DNA from: Mimachlamys varia
Taxonomy: Eukaryota > Mollusca > Bivalvia > Pectinida > Pectinidae
Length of the DNA stretch: 64,000 nucleotides
Direction of reading: 5' to 3'
Assembly (NCBI GenBank): GCA_947623455.1
Contig: OX392535.1
Coordinates: forward strand, 34,806,688 to 34,870,687
Below are positions 24,650 through 37,446 of the stretch, in pieces. Position 1 is the first letter of the stretch; every line of letters starts with the position of its first letter. Made by a program: the position numbers and the translations under genes. Under the pieces are notes generated by a model, which saw nothing but the letters and a program-made list of their open reading frames with translations, did no database searches and had not been told where the DNA came from.

Positions 24650-27600
24650 AGTCCACATCATCATTCACATGCTCATTCAAATCATCACCATTCTGATTCT
24701 TATTCTCATCATACACATTATCCACATCTTCACCCTCATACACGTCCTCTTCATCCTCATCATCTTCATCTACAACAACCTCATTATCCTCAATCACTAC
24801 TCCACATCCCCCCCCCTTCACATTATAAGCCTCTTCATCATCTGCATCCTCCTCCTTATTCACATCATCAGCATCCTCATTTACCAGATCCTACACATCC
24901 TCATCCGCCCCTCATTCCCATCATCAACATCCTCATCATTCTTAACATCATTCTCATCCATACCATCTGCATTATCAAAATAATTTTCATCATCCTCGTC
25001 CTCCACATCACCCACCTCTACATCTTCCTCATTATCCACATCATCCACATGCTCATCTGCCACATCACCCACCTCCACATAATCCTCTACATCATCTACA
25101 TTCTGATCCTAACCATTCTGATTCTTAAATCATCCTCCATCTACATAATCACCCTCTTCCACATCATCGTCGTGCTGCTTATCCACATCTTCCTCATCAA
25201 CAACAGCATCCTCATCATTCTTATCCTCATCAACTTCATCATTTTCATCTTCCACATCATTATCCTCTACATCCGCATCCTTTTCCACATCATTCTTCAT
25301 CCATCTCATTATCATCTGCATCCCACTTATCCGCATCTTCCATATCATCTTTATCCTCATCAACATCATCTTCATCAAAAACCTCCACAACATCTGCATC
25401 GTCTTCATCCATATAATATTTTTCCTCATCCGCATCTTCCACACCCCAATCAAAATCCTCATCCTCATCGGCATCATTCTTATCCACAACATCTGCATCA
25501 AGCACATAATCCTCATCTATATCCTCATCCTCATCTTTTATTGCATCATCTGCATCTTCCACATCCTCCTCCGCATATTTATCATCATTGTCATCATTAT
25601 CATCTATCTCATCTTCATCAACATAATCATCCTCAAAATTCTTATCCTCATCAACAGCATCCTCATTCTCATCAACTTCATCCTTTTCTTCATCATTATC
25701 CAAATCATCATCCTCTATTCACATCATCCACATCCTGCTTATTCACATCATCTTTACCATCCCCCACCTTATCATCAGCCTCATCCACACCATTCTGATT
25801 ACTAGTATCATTCTCCACATCCTTCTCCATCCACATCATCTGCATCCTGCTTATCCACATCTTCATCTTCACAAATCTGATTATCATCCACACCATTTAC
25901 ATCATCCACATCATCTTCCTCCATTCACATCCTCATCAACATGCACATCCTGCTTATCTGCATCCTCATCCACATTCTCATCCTCCTCACAATTCTTATC
26001 CTCATCAGCTGCATCCCAATGTTCATCCTGCTTCTCCATATCATCCATCTCATCCTCATCGTCATCATCCTCCTCAACATCACCATCCTCCTCCACATCC
26101 TCATCATTCTACACATCATCATCCTCATCTTGTTTATCAACAATCCTCATCCACCACTTTATTCTCATCAACATTCTCACCATCATCATCCATAACATCA
26201 TCCGCATCCTGCTTTCTCGCTTTATCAACATCCTAATCCTCACCATTCTTATCTTCATCCTTCTCTATATCCTCATCATTATACGTATCATCTTGGGCAT
26301 CTTGCTTATCCACATCATCCCCATCAACATCATCTTCAACCTTATTCTCATCAATATTCTCGCTATCATCCACAACTTCATCATCATCCACATTCTCATC
26401 ATCCAGATCATTATCATCATCCTCTACATCATTATCATCATCCTCTACATCATCATTATTATCATCCTCTACATCATCATTATCATCATCATCCTTTACA
26501 TTATCATTATCATCATCATCCTCTCCATCATTATCGTCATCATCATCTACATCATCATCCTCCACATCATCATTATCATCATCCTCTACATCTTCATTAT
26601 TATCATCCTCTACATCATTATCATCATCCTCTATATCGTCATCCTCTACATCTTCACTATTACCATCCTCTACATCATCATTATTATCATCCACTACATC
26701 ATCATTATCATCATCCTCTACATCATCATCATCATCAACTACATCATCATTATCATCATCCTCTACATCATCATCATCATCATCCGCTAAATCATTATCA
26801 TCATCATCCTCTACATCATTATCCACTACATCATCATTATCATCATCCTCATCATTATCATCATCCTCTACATCATCATTATCATCATCCTCTACATCAT
26901 CATAATCATCATCCTCTACATCATCATTATCATCATCCTCTACATCTTCATTATTATCATCCTCTACATCATCATTATCATCATCCTCTACATCATCATA
27001 ATCATCATCCTCTACATCATCATTATCATCATCCTCTACATCTTCATTATTATCATCCTCTACATCATCATTATCATCATCCTGTACATCATCATTATCA
27101 TCATCCTCTATGTCATCATTATCATCCTGTACATCATCATTATCATCCTCTTCATCTACATTATCATCCTCTACATCATCATTATCATCATCCTCTACAT
27201 CATCTATATCATCATCCTCTACATCATTATCACCATCCTCTACATCATTATCATCCTCTTCTACATCATCATTATCATCCTCTTCATCTACATTATCATC
27301 CTCTACGTCATCATTATTATCATCATCTACATCATCATCCTCTACATCATCATTATTATCATCCTCTACATCATCATTATTATCATCCTCTACATCATCA
27401 TTATTATCATCATCTACATCATCATCCACTACATCATCATCATCATCATCCTCTACATCATCATTATTATCATCCTCTACATCATCATCATCATCATCCT
27501 CTACATCATCATTATTATCATCCTCTACATCATCATTATTATCATCATCTACATCATCATCCTCTACATCATCATTATTATCATCCTCTACATCATCATT

Positions 27601-30600
27601 ATTATCATCATCTACATCATCATCCACTACATCATCATTATTATCATCCTCTACATCATCATCCTCTACATCATCATTATTATCATCCTCTACATCATCA
27701 TCCTCTACATCATCATTATTATCATCCTCTACATCATCATCATCATCATCCTCTACATCATCATCCTCTACATTATCAGTATCATCATCCTCTACATCAT
27801 CATTATCATCATCCTCTACATCATCAGTATCATCATCCTCTACATCACCATTTTATCATCCTCTACATCATCAGTATCATCATCCTCTACATCATTATTA
27901 CCATCATCCTCTACATCACCATTTTATCATCCCCAATTCACAAATTATCAGCATCCTGTTTATCCACATCAATATTTTCATCCTCACCATTCTGATTAGC
28001 ATCTAACTCAACATGATCATCCTCATCCACACCATTTTTGTCCACATTCTCATATTCGAAATCATTACCCTCCTCTACATCTTCATTATTTTGCACATCC
28101 TTCTTCATCCATCTCATCTGAATCCTGTTTATCTGCATCCTTTACATCTTCATCATCCACCTTATTCTCATCATCTACATTCTCACCATCCATATCCTCA
28201 AGATATTCATCCTCACAACTCTAATTAACATCCTCCATCCACAACATCAACCGCATCCTGATTATCTGCATCATCCATGTCAACACCATCCCCATCCACA
28301 TCTTTATTCACCTCATCATCCACATCCTAATACTAATACTCCTACATTCACATCACCAACATCTGCATCCGGCTTATCCACATCATCCGCATCCTCAACA
28401 CCCTCCTGATAAACATCCTCAGCATTATACATTATATTCTCATCAACATTATCCTCATTCTCATCCACATAATCACCTTCCTTTACATCATCCACATCTT
28501 CCTCCTCCACATCCTCATTCACATTATCATCCACATCTTTGTCATTCTCATTCAGATTTGCTTCCTCATCCTCACCATTCTTTTCTTCATCAACAGCATC
28601 CACATCATCTTTATCCACATCACCCTCTACATCATCATTTTTCAAATCATCCTTCATTTGCATCATCTGCTTCCTGCTTATCACCCACTTCATCCTCATC
28701 CACATCATCTTTATCCCCATCATCCACCTAATTCTCATCAACATTCTCATTATCACCCACATCTTCCACATCATCTTCATCCTCACCAATCTGATTCTCT
28801 TCGTCCTCCATCACATCATTATTCTGCTTATTATCATCCTCTTCTGCATATTTATCCTCATTCTCATCATCTTCAATCTCATCATCAACATAATAACATT
28901 CTTTTTCTTATCAACAGCATCCTCATTCTCATCAACACCATTTGCATTATCTACGTCATCCTCCTCCTCTACATAATTCACATCATCCTCTAGCATTCAC
29001 ATCAACATCAACATGTGCATCCTCCTCCTCATACACAATCTATCATCATCCACATCACCATCCTCCTCTACATCCTCATCATCATCCACATCCTGCATAT
29101 CCACATCGTCTTTATCCTCATCCTCAACCTTATTCTCATCAACACCATCATCTTAATCTTCCTCATCTTCCACATCCTCATATTCTACTCGCCATTCTCA
29201 TCATGCTAAATCACATAATCATCTGCAGCCTTATCCACATCCTCATTCACATATTTATCCTCATTTTTATCATCCTAATCATCGCCATCCTCACCATCAT
29301 CCATCACATCCTCATCATCAACAGCCTCATCCTCCACTTTATTCTCAACATCTACATCTTATTTCTCACAATTCATTATCATCCTCAATTAAACATCACC
29401 CTCATCAATTTCATCTTTGTCCACCTCATTCTCATCATCCACATCCTAATCTTACTCCTACAGTCACACCATCCACATCATACACATCATCTTTGTCTTC
29501 ATCATCAACATCCTTATCCTTACCTCTCTGATTCTCATCATCATCTTCCATCCAGAACATAATCCGTATCCTCCTCATCCACATCATCTTTATCCTAATT
29601 CTCATCATCAGCATCCTTATCCTCACGATCAACCACCTCATCCTCACCGCAACAACTTCACTATTTTATCCTCATCAACATCATCCTCATTTTCATCCAC
29701 ATCCACCGTATCATCCTCCTCCATCCATATCTGCAACCCGCTTAACCACATCATCCGCATCCTCTTTATCCACATATTTATCCTCATTCTCATCATCCAC
29801 ACGCTCATCAACATCCACACCATTCGTATCCTCATTGACAGAATCCTCATTCTCATCCACTATATCAACATCATCCTCTACATAATCATTACCAACATTA
29901 TCATTATCCTTTATTCACATCATCCGCATCCTGCGTATACATATCATCCTCACCATTCTGATTATCATCCTCCACATCATCATTCGCATCCACATCTTTA
30001 TCCTAATTCTCCGCCTCATCATCAACATCCTCAACCTCATCATTCTCATCCTCGTCAACATCATCAACATCCTCCTCCACATCGCCATCCTCCTCCATCA
30101 TTATACACATTATCATCCTTATCCTGCTGATCCGCATAATCCTCTTTTGCATTCTCCAAATCCTCATCTGCATATTTATCATCATTCTTATCATCCACAT
30201 CCTTATCATCATCATTATCATCACCATTATCAACCTCATCCTCATCCTCTGCATCCTCTTCATCAACATAACCACCTTTAACATCAACAGCATCCTCATT
30301 CTCATCCACACTATCTGCATTATCCACATCCTCATAAACAAGCTTATCCTCATCTAAATCTTCATCAACATCTCAATTAGCTTCCTTATTCTCATCATCC
30401 AGATCATCATCTTTTTCCTCATCCTCTACATCATCATTATCCACATCATCATCCTCTATGTCCATTGTCCACATCCTGCTTATCCACATCATCATCCACA
30501 TCCACACCATCTTTAGCCTCATCCTCCATCTCATTCTCATCATTGTTTTCGTCATCATTTTCCGTATAATTCTCAATCCACATCATTTTTCATTCACATT

Positions 30601-30955
30601 ATCTTTATCCTGATCCTCCACCTTATTCTTATCATCTACATTCTCATCCTCATCATCAACATCTTCATCCTCACGGCTCTGATTATCATCCTCCTCATCC
30701 TCGACATCCTCATTCATATCATCATTCTCCCCCATCCACATCCATGCTTATCCACATTCTCTTCATCAACATCAATTATTTATCCTCATCCTCCACCTCA
30801 TTCTCATCATCCACACCTTCACCAATATTCTCATCCATGCTATTTTTATCCTAATCGACATGATCGTCATTCTCATCCACGCCATCTGCATCACCAACAT
30901 GATCCTCATCATCTATACCTTCATCTTCTACATCCTCCTCCTCCTCAACTTTCGA
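24650..30955. repeat. 6.3-kb CAT/ATC-derived satellite block, plus strand nearly free of G
   Basis: Built from catcatc triplets punctuated by words such as tcctctacatc, cctgcttatccacatc and cctcaccattctgattatc. The core (~26380-27930) is homogeneous with 24-bp and related units (tcatcctctacatcatcatt plus atca). Both flanks are strongly diverged. The minus strand reads as Asp/Glu/Asn/Val runs, longest 26233-27627 (464 codons, units such as DDDNDDVED). Plus-strand frames are Ser- or Ile/His-rich. The acidic frame changes register repeatedly along the block, so I treat it as non-coding. Confidence 0.85.
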
Positions 30956-31009
30956 TAAAAATGCACCATAATGGTAATATATACATTACCCGTATCTTTT
31001 GGCTACTCT

Positions 31010-31090
31010 ATTCCTTGTTAATATATGTTTGTATTCTTTGTTGCCCCATGTGGGCTGGAATTCGAAATAAAATTAATAGAATTCAATTGA
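31010..31090 (+). mobile_element. Possible LINE 3' tail
   Basis: ttgccccatgtgggctggaa, then aaataaaattaatagaattc and an attga-type end resemble 3' tails of mollusc LINEs as I remember them. No reverse transcriptase is present here. Confidence 0.3.
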
Positions 31091-31099
31091 ATTGTATAC

Positions 31100-31842
31100 A
31101 CGTACAATATAAAGTTAAAAGCAACAAATCTGTCACTTGAATATCGAAAACACACATAATATCTGGGAATGTTATACTTAGAAATATATATGTGACCACT
31201 GGGGTTATATTGAAAATTGATCTAAATCCCTTTAAAATGCAAATAAATACGCTTCCATGATGACCCCTCGTTCTCTGTACTTCCCTTTAAGACTAAAAAC
31301 TTCTCCACACACCAAAACAACTGGGCCCAGAACTTGTCAGGAAATATATATATATAGCGAAGACATTTACTGTTAAAATCCAACATGGCCGTCTGGCGGC
31401 CATATTGTGATTCGGATCAATGAACAACTACCTAATTTACATGTAGCTAAGGACCAAGGGAAACTTTCATGTTAAATTTGAGACTGAACAATACAACACT
31501 TTACACGAAATAGCGACAATAAGACTTACAGTGTTCTGGAATTTCCGGAAATTTCTGTCCATATACAGTTACGTGCCAAAAGTCTTTCAATTTGTTTTTT
31601 ATTTTGCTATATATTCTTTTCTCAATGCATTTTCCTGAATTCGTTTCTGGATCATTTAAAATGAAATTTTGTGTACTTATAGAGAATTGTTTTCTGTTTC
31701 ATCTCATAATATTTTTTGCTGTTTTCTGTGATGTATAACCAAAGAAATGATAATTTATTTACAACATCCAATTTTCGGGACGCCATTTTGACGTCATTTT
31801 GGTAACGTTATATAGAGAAATGGTGTCACACGGAAATTAGCA
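31100..31842. other. Intergenic, one dispersed repeat, no gene seen
   Basis: The segment at about 31110-31190 (acacacataatatctgggaa, tgttatacttagaaat) recurs at 42960-43040. Otherwise nothing recognised. Confidence 0.5.
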
Positions 31843-32587
31843 GTGTAGATAATTCTGAATAGCTCCATAAATACACAACGGAATTCAAACCGGTATCCGG
31901 CTGAACAGCAGAAGTATCTTCTCCACCGAGTCCTGTAGCAAGACTACTGAGCGCTGTAACAGCGTTACACGTGTACTGTAGCAGTACAGTTCCCTCAGGA
32001 GAAGTATCTTCTCCACCCAGAGTCCTGTATCAGGACTACCGAGTGCTGTAACAGCGTTACACGTGTACTGTAGCAGTACAGCCCCGTTAGGGAACGTCAG
32101 TTTGTTGCTAGTTATTAAGCGTGTATTCGGCGGGGTTGGATTACTAGTGTGGGGCAGTGTATTGGGTGGGGGTGGATTTCTAGTATATATCTTTGGGTTA
32201 TCTATAGGCCTAAGTTTACCACGTGGGGGTTTATATAGATTAACTTCATACAAACGTTCTTTACCGTATCTACAATGTCTACTTTGTTCTAAGTGTATAA
32301 TATTATATATCATTGTTGTATCTGTTATTTGCCTTACTGAACGGCTAACACAGTCGTGTACTATTAAATAAATATCAGTGAACTTTATCCAAAGTGTTGA
32401 TTGGTTTATGATTTGTTTGCTCCTTCACAACTTGCGGACCTGAGTCTGACTGTAACAGACCGGACACAGTGGGGGAACGTTCATGGGAATGGCCAAGGGC
32501 CGATGTCGGTAGGAAAACCCTAAATACTATACAATCACTTTCATCTGCCGACATTGGACAGGCTCTCCCCACGGACGTCCTATTACA
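31843..32587 (+). mobile_element. LTR-like segment (left edge uncertain)
   Basis: Ends ctattaca immediately before a primer-binding-site-like sequence and contains attaaataaatatc (AATAAA about 32367). Begins perhaps at tgtagataatt (31843), matching a TG...CA layout. Includes a ~92-bp direct repeat at 31910-32093. The second LTR was not found in the window, so this is a solo or broken element. Confidence 0.45.
31910..32093. repeat. ~92-bp direct repeat within the LTR-like segment
   Basis: Two copies starting agaagtatcttctccacc and sharing gctgtaacagcgttacacgt and gtactgtagcagtacag. Each contains small palindromes (cgctgttacagcg-like). Confidence 0.8.
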
Positions 32588-32590
32588 GAT

Positions 32591-32607
32591 TGGTGCCGTG
32601 ACCAGGA
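32591..32607 (+). promoter_or_regulatory. Retroelement primer-binding site candidate
   Basis: tggtgccgtgaccagga, three bases after the ...ttaca end, is complementary to a tRNA 3' end (...ggcacca). This is the classical LTR-retrotransposon arrangement on the plus strand. Confidence 0.5.
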
Positions 32608-32642
32608 TTAAGTGACTTACACTGCAAGTCACTTAATCCTGG
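32600..32642. repeat. Palindrome joining plus- and minus-oriented retroelement parts
   Basis: Arms ccaggattaagtgactt and aagtcacttaatcctgg flank a short spacer (acactgc). The left arm overlaps the primer-binding site; the right arm leads into a minus-strand ORF. Confidence 0.85.
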
Positions 32643-33094
32643 AACAGGAAGTCAAGTGCTCCAAAGCCATGGTCCGGTCTCACTTCTTCACTCGGTCCTG
32701 TCCTCTGCCTCGGTTCCGCTTCCTCTTTCCTTTTGGTCAGCTCTGTATCTTTTTTTTTAGAGTTTTGTTTCCAGTGACGAGAAGGAAGTACGTCCCCAGG
32801 ATTCCGGTAATCCCGATTTTGTTTGGTGATGGAAGAAATATACCCTTCTGGTTTATGGGTTGTCACATGTCTCCGGGCCTTGCTCCGATCCGTAAATGCC
32901 ATCCTACAGGTCTGACACCTATGAAGCACCACCCTTAACTTATGGAAGTTGCTCCAATGTGTCTTGTACTTCCGTAAGGTTAGTGTATATGGTATCATTG
33001 CAACCTGGAACCTTGCATGCCATACCAGCTTCCGGGAATTCTTCCCTGACATGGACCTCCTGGAACTGGTACAGTTCCCTAAGGTCCACACCAA
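32633..33094 (-). pseudogene. ORF with one C2H2 zinc finger, probably retroelement-derived
   Basis: 153 codons. A clear C2H2 finger, CQTCRMAFTDRSKARRHVTT then H, shows C-x2-C-x12-H-x3-H at about residues 59-79, followed by a Lys/Arg/Glu-rich C-terminus. It lies between a gypsy integrase fragment (same strand, upstream) and the palindrome/LTR. It may be a 3' accessory ORF of that element or a captured finger. No intact start context or neighbouring exon supports a host gene. Confidence 0.45.
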
Positions 33095-33571
33095 TGTTGA
33101 TCTGCATTGAATCTGGTTGGTAGTTTCTGGGTTGACTATAACTATATCAAAAAAAAATCCATACTAAAATAAAATCCTACCCCCATAGTTTTTTAAGTAG
33201 TTTTGACAATAAACCTACCATAAGTTGTTATTAATACCCCTTTGTTAATATCAGTTCATAACTTATCCTAAGCTATATGAAATATTGAACAATACCATCA
33301 ATACTGATCAGAAAACCTAAGTGAGTTATCTCCCTTAGACTACCCACTGCCATCTAGTCACGCTATCTAACTAGATAAACTACAATGCTTTTACTCTACA
33401 CTACCTACATTAGGTTTTATCAAACTTTGATTGACCTGGTTCAGGTCACTAGTTTGTTTAACAACAACAACAACAACAAAATGAAAAGAGAACAAAATGA
33501 AATGAAATATCTTACTGGACCTGGCATAATTTGCAGTGTACAAGCTCCAACTAACTTACTAATATTCTAAT

Positions 33572-34042
33572 TTAACTATGGAAAAAAAATATAACCCTTG
33601 GTTTAATAACCCTTCCTCTCCTAGTTTTCACTTCTGGTACAGCTTGTCTAGTTTCATCTAATCCTACATTTTCCTCACTGGATGATACCACTTTTGGAGA
33701 GCTTATACCTGTATTGTCTAAGTTTAGCCAATTTAGTGGGGGACTGTCTCCCTCGTAAGGTTTGAGATGGTCTATGTGAACATTGATAGGTTTTGCCTCA
33801 CTATCTCTTTGTTTTTTACTGGTGAGTGGACTTATTATCTCTACAATTAGATATGGACCTGTCCCACCTGGCCCTAACTTCTGGTTGACCTTGGGAGGAT
33901 ACCACCGCCATACCCACATGCCTGTCTGATAGTCTCTCCCCCGCAAATTGCTGTCAGGATAAATTTTTTGTGATTTTGCGGCCATAATCATTATATAAGT
34001 TATTTTCTTCAATCTTAATTGAAATGAAATGAAACTCTGCAC
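33572..34042 (-). pseudogene. Ty3/gypsy integrase C-terminal fragment
   Basis: Minus-strand ORF whose middle reads MWVWRWYPPKVNQKLGPGGT, GPYLIVEI and VHIDHLKPYEGD. This is the GPY/F-type C-terminal module of gypsy integrases followed by the usual HVDRLKPY-like motif. The N-terminal ~30 residues are unrelated flanking sequence, and the catalytic core, RT and protease are missing. A broken retrotransposon remnant. Confidence 0.8.
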
Positions 34043-34345
34043 TTTCCATCAGTATGCCAGGAGCCACACAAAAATGACCTCAGATGTGTAGAGCCACGCC
34101 ATTTTTCCAAGAGCCATGGTGTTGGTCCATTTCTGGACTCGGTTATCATGGCTGAACTATATAGGGTAATTAAATTTGAGATATTTTCTTCAATCTTTTA
34201 TCATGGCTGAACTATATAGGGTAATTCAATTTGAGATATTTTCTTCAATCTTAATTGAAATGAAATGAAACTCTGCACTTTCCATCAGTATGCCAGGAGC
34301 CACACAAAAATGACCTCAGATGTGTAGAGCGACACCATTTACCCT
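34013..34345. repeat. Duplicated ~230-bp segment truncating the gypsy fragment
   Basis: tgaaatgaaactctgcactt with atgccaggagccacacaaaa occurs at about 34020 and 34260; ggctgaactatatagggtaa also occurs twice between them. Confidence 0.8.
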
Positions 34346-34844
34346 AAGAGCCATACACTGGGAGCCATATAAGACCTAGAAAAGGCATTTGAATACCTAT
34401 ATATATACAAATGTATCTATTTATAAAAACCCCACCTAGTAAAACAAAACACCACCAAAATTATAATTCCATGACCTAGCTACAAGATCACCAATATTAG
34501 TTGAAGAAAAGAAGTAGCCTGTGAAACGTTCTTTAAATAAATGCATTTTTTTCCACTTGAGTTCGTAGTATTATTTGTAATCACAGATGTAATAATTTTC
34601 CAAAGTGCAAGAACTCTCCTCTCAGTTTTCAAAATAATGTATTCACAAATTGTAACAAAATCATAAGAAAACACTATAGTATATATCTTAGTCCTGTTTA
34701 TTGCACATATGACAATGAACAACAAAAAGTATGCAGAAAAGTGTAATGGTTGGCCACTTATTGTCCTCTTGTCGTTAAAGTGTTCCCAGGGTTGGATTAG
34801 ACAGAATAGGTGGTTCCTGGACATAATCAGCAGTTTGTAGGTGA
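34346..34844. other. No recognised feature
   Basis: AT-rich. A 126-codon minus-strand ORF (34480-34860) shows no motif I recognise and no support as a gene. Confidence 0.45.
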
Positions 34845-34972
34845 GTAGAAACTGTTTCAAGACGATTATAAAGCTATTTGTAGACAGAAAAAAACGTTTC
34901 TAGACAAAAAAAGCTGCTTCTATACAAAATAAGCTGTTTGTAGCCAGAAAAAACCGTTTCTAGACAAAACAA
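34845..34972. repeat. ~36-bp tandem repeat
   Basis: Three to four copies of aagctgtttgtagacagaaa followed by aaaccgtttctagacaaaa. Confidence 0.75.
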
Positions 34973-37446
34973 GAGGCCCAAGGGCCTTAACGGTCATCTG
35001 ACTACCAATTGTGATACCATTATGGAATTAGTTTAAACAATATTTTATTTCCATCAGTGTACATGTATATTACATATATAGAAATTATACAAATAGTGAG
35101 GATTGGAAAACAAGCTAATAGCTTATATAAATTCCTCTCCTCTAGGAATTAGTAATACAATCATGTAACAATATGCCACACAAATGTGGTTTTCAAGATG
35201 GTGATGATCATGGATTTCTTCGGAACAGTGCGAAAAATAACATTTGGTCAGAATCATTTTAGGCAAGTTTCAGATCATGGAAAGTGTTAGATGTGGATGC
35301 AAAATGGGGGCTGTTGCAGCCATCTTGGATCTCTGACGGACTGGAGAAATAACAACATTTGGTTGGGACTATCTGGGGATCATTTTTCTATGAAAAGTTT
35401 AAAATGTGTTTTCAAAATGGCGGCCATCTTTTAATTCCAACGCAGTTGAAAAATAACAACACTTGGTCAGGTCCACCTAAGGATCATTTCTAGCAAGTTT
35501 CAGCTCAATCCCACGGATAGAACTTGAGAAGAAGTTTAAAATGTGAAAAGTTTACGGACGGCAATTTTGTTTTTCAAGATGGCGAATCTGGCGGCCATCT
35601 TGGATTTTGGACCAACCCGAAATGTAACAACACTTGGTCAGGACCATCTCAGGATCATTTCAGCCAATTTTCAGCTTGATCCCAGTGGTAGAACTTGATA
35701 AGAAGTTGGAAACGTGTTTTTCAAGATTGCGGCTCTGGCAGCCATCTTGGATTTCGGACCGACCCAAAAAGTAACAATACTTGATCAGGACCATCTCAGG
35801 ATCATGTCAGCCAAGTTTCAGCTTAATCACACAGGTAGAACTTGAGAAGAAGTTTGAAATGTGTTTTTCAAGATGGCGGCTCTGAAGGCCATCTTGGATT
35901 TCCGACCAACCTGAAAAATAACAACACTTGGTCAGGACAATCTCAGAATCACTTCAGCCAAGTTTTAGCTTAATCCCACAGGTAGAACTTGAGAAGAAGT
36001 TGGAAATGTGTTTTGTAAGATGGCGGCCATGGCGGCCATCTTGGATTTCGAACTGACCGAAAAGTAACAACTCATGGTCAGGACCATCTCAGGATAATTT
36101 CAGCCAAGTTTCAGCTTAATCCCACAGGTGAAACTTGAAAGAAATTTGGAAATGTGTTTTTCAAGATGGCGGCTCTGGCGGCCATCTTGGATTTTGGACC
36201 AACCCAAAAAATAACAACACTTGGTCAGGACCATCTCAGGATCATTTCAGCCAAGTTTCATCTTAATCCCACTGGTAAAACTTGAGAAGAAGTTGAAAAT
36301 GTGTTTTTCAAGATGGCGGCTCTGGCGGCCATCTTGGATTTCGGACCGACCCGAAAAATAACAACACTTGGTCAGGACTATCTCAGGATCATTTCAGCCA
36401 AGTTTCAGCTTAATCCCAGTGGTAGAACTTAAGAAGAAGTTTAAAATAGGTGTTGTTCAGGAAAACAGTGATTGCGCAATCATGTCACAAAATGGCCGCC
36501 ATGGCACAAATGTCGCGAGTTTTTCGGACCCGAAAAATAACAACATTTTATGGGCTGCCCTTCCTGAACATCCCTACCAATTTTCAGCTCACAGGTACCA
36601 GTGGAACTGTAGAAGAAGTTTAATATGTGTTTTTCAAGATGTCGGCTATGGCGGCCATCTTGGATTTCGGACCGACCCGAAAAATAACAACACTTGGTCA
36701 GGACCATCTCAGGATCATTTCAGCCAAGTTTCATCTTAATCCCACTGGTAGAACTTGAGAAGAAGTTGAAAATGTGTTTTTCAAGATGGCGGCTCTGGCG
36801 GCCATCTTGGATTTCGGACCGACCCGAAAAATAACAACACTTGGTCAGGACTATCTCAGGATCATTTCAGCCAAGTTTCAGCTTAATCCCATTGGTAGAA
36901 CTTAAGAAGAAGTTTAAAATAGGGTGTTGTTCAGGAAAACAGTGATTGCGCAATCATGTCACAAAATGGCCGCCATGGCACAAATGTCGCGAGTTTTTCG
37001 GACCCGAAAAATAACAACATTTTATGGGCTGCCCTTCCTGAACATCCCTACCAATTTTCAGCTCACAGGTACCAGTGGAACTGTAGAAGAAGTTTAATAT
37101 GTGTTTTTCAAGATGTCGGCTATGGCGGCCATCTTGGATTTCGGACCGACCCGAAAAATAACAACACTTGGTCAGGACCATCTCAGGATCATTTCAGCCA
37201 AGTTTCATCTTAATCCCACTGGTAGAACTTGAGAAGAAGTTGAAAATGTGTTTTTCAAGATGGCGGCTCTGGCGGCCATCTTGGATTTCGGACCGACCCG
37301 AAAAATAACAACACTTGGTCAGGACTATCTCAGGATCATTTCAGCCAAGTTTCAGCTTAATCCCATTGGTAGAACTTGAGAAGAAGTTTGAAATGTGAAA
37401 AGTTTACGGACGGCGGACGGCGCGACCCTTTGGGTCAGATGACCTA
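34973..37446. repeat. Dispersed repeat made of ~150-bp tandem units, long copy
   Basis: Starts acaagaggcccaagggcctt and ends ccctttgggtcagatgacct. The interior is ~150-bp units with aagatggcggctctggcggc, catcttggatttcggaccga, aataacaacacttggtcagg and tcagccaagtttcagcttaa. An internal ~474-bp block (about 36350-36825) is repeated next to itself with near identity. Confidence 0.85.

Noticed and set aside
26233..27627. 464-codon Asp-rich minus-strand ORF as a shell-matrix (aspein-like) gene
   Set aside because: It lies wholly in CAT-repeat DNA where this frame lacks stops by composition. Neighbouring acidic ORFs are in other frames, and no signal peptide or splice structure is seen.
27110..28006. 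298-codon Ser/Thr-rich plus-strand ORF
   Set aside because: Opposite-strand shadow of the same CAT repeat; all plus frames are open there.
32063..32371. 102-codon plus-strand ORF inside the LTR-like segment
   Set aside because: No motif, hydrophobic low-complexity reading through regulatory-type DNA; no evidence for a gene.
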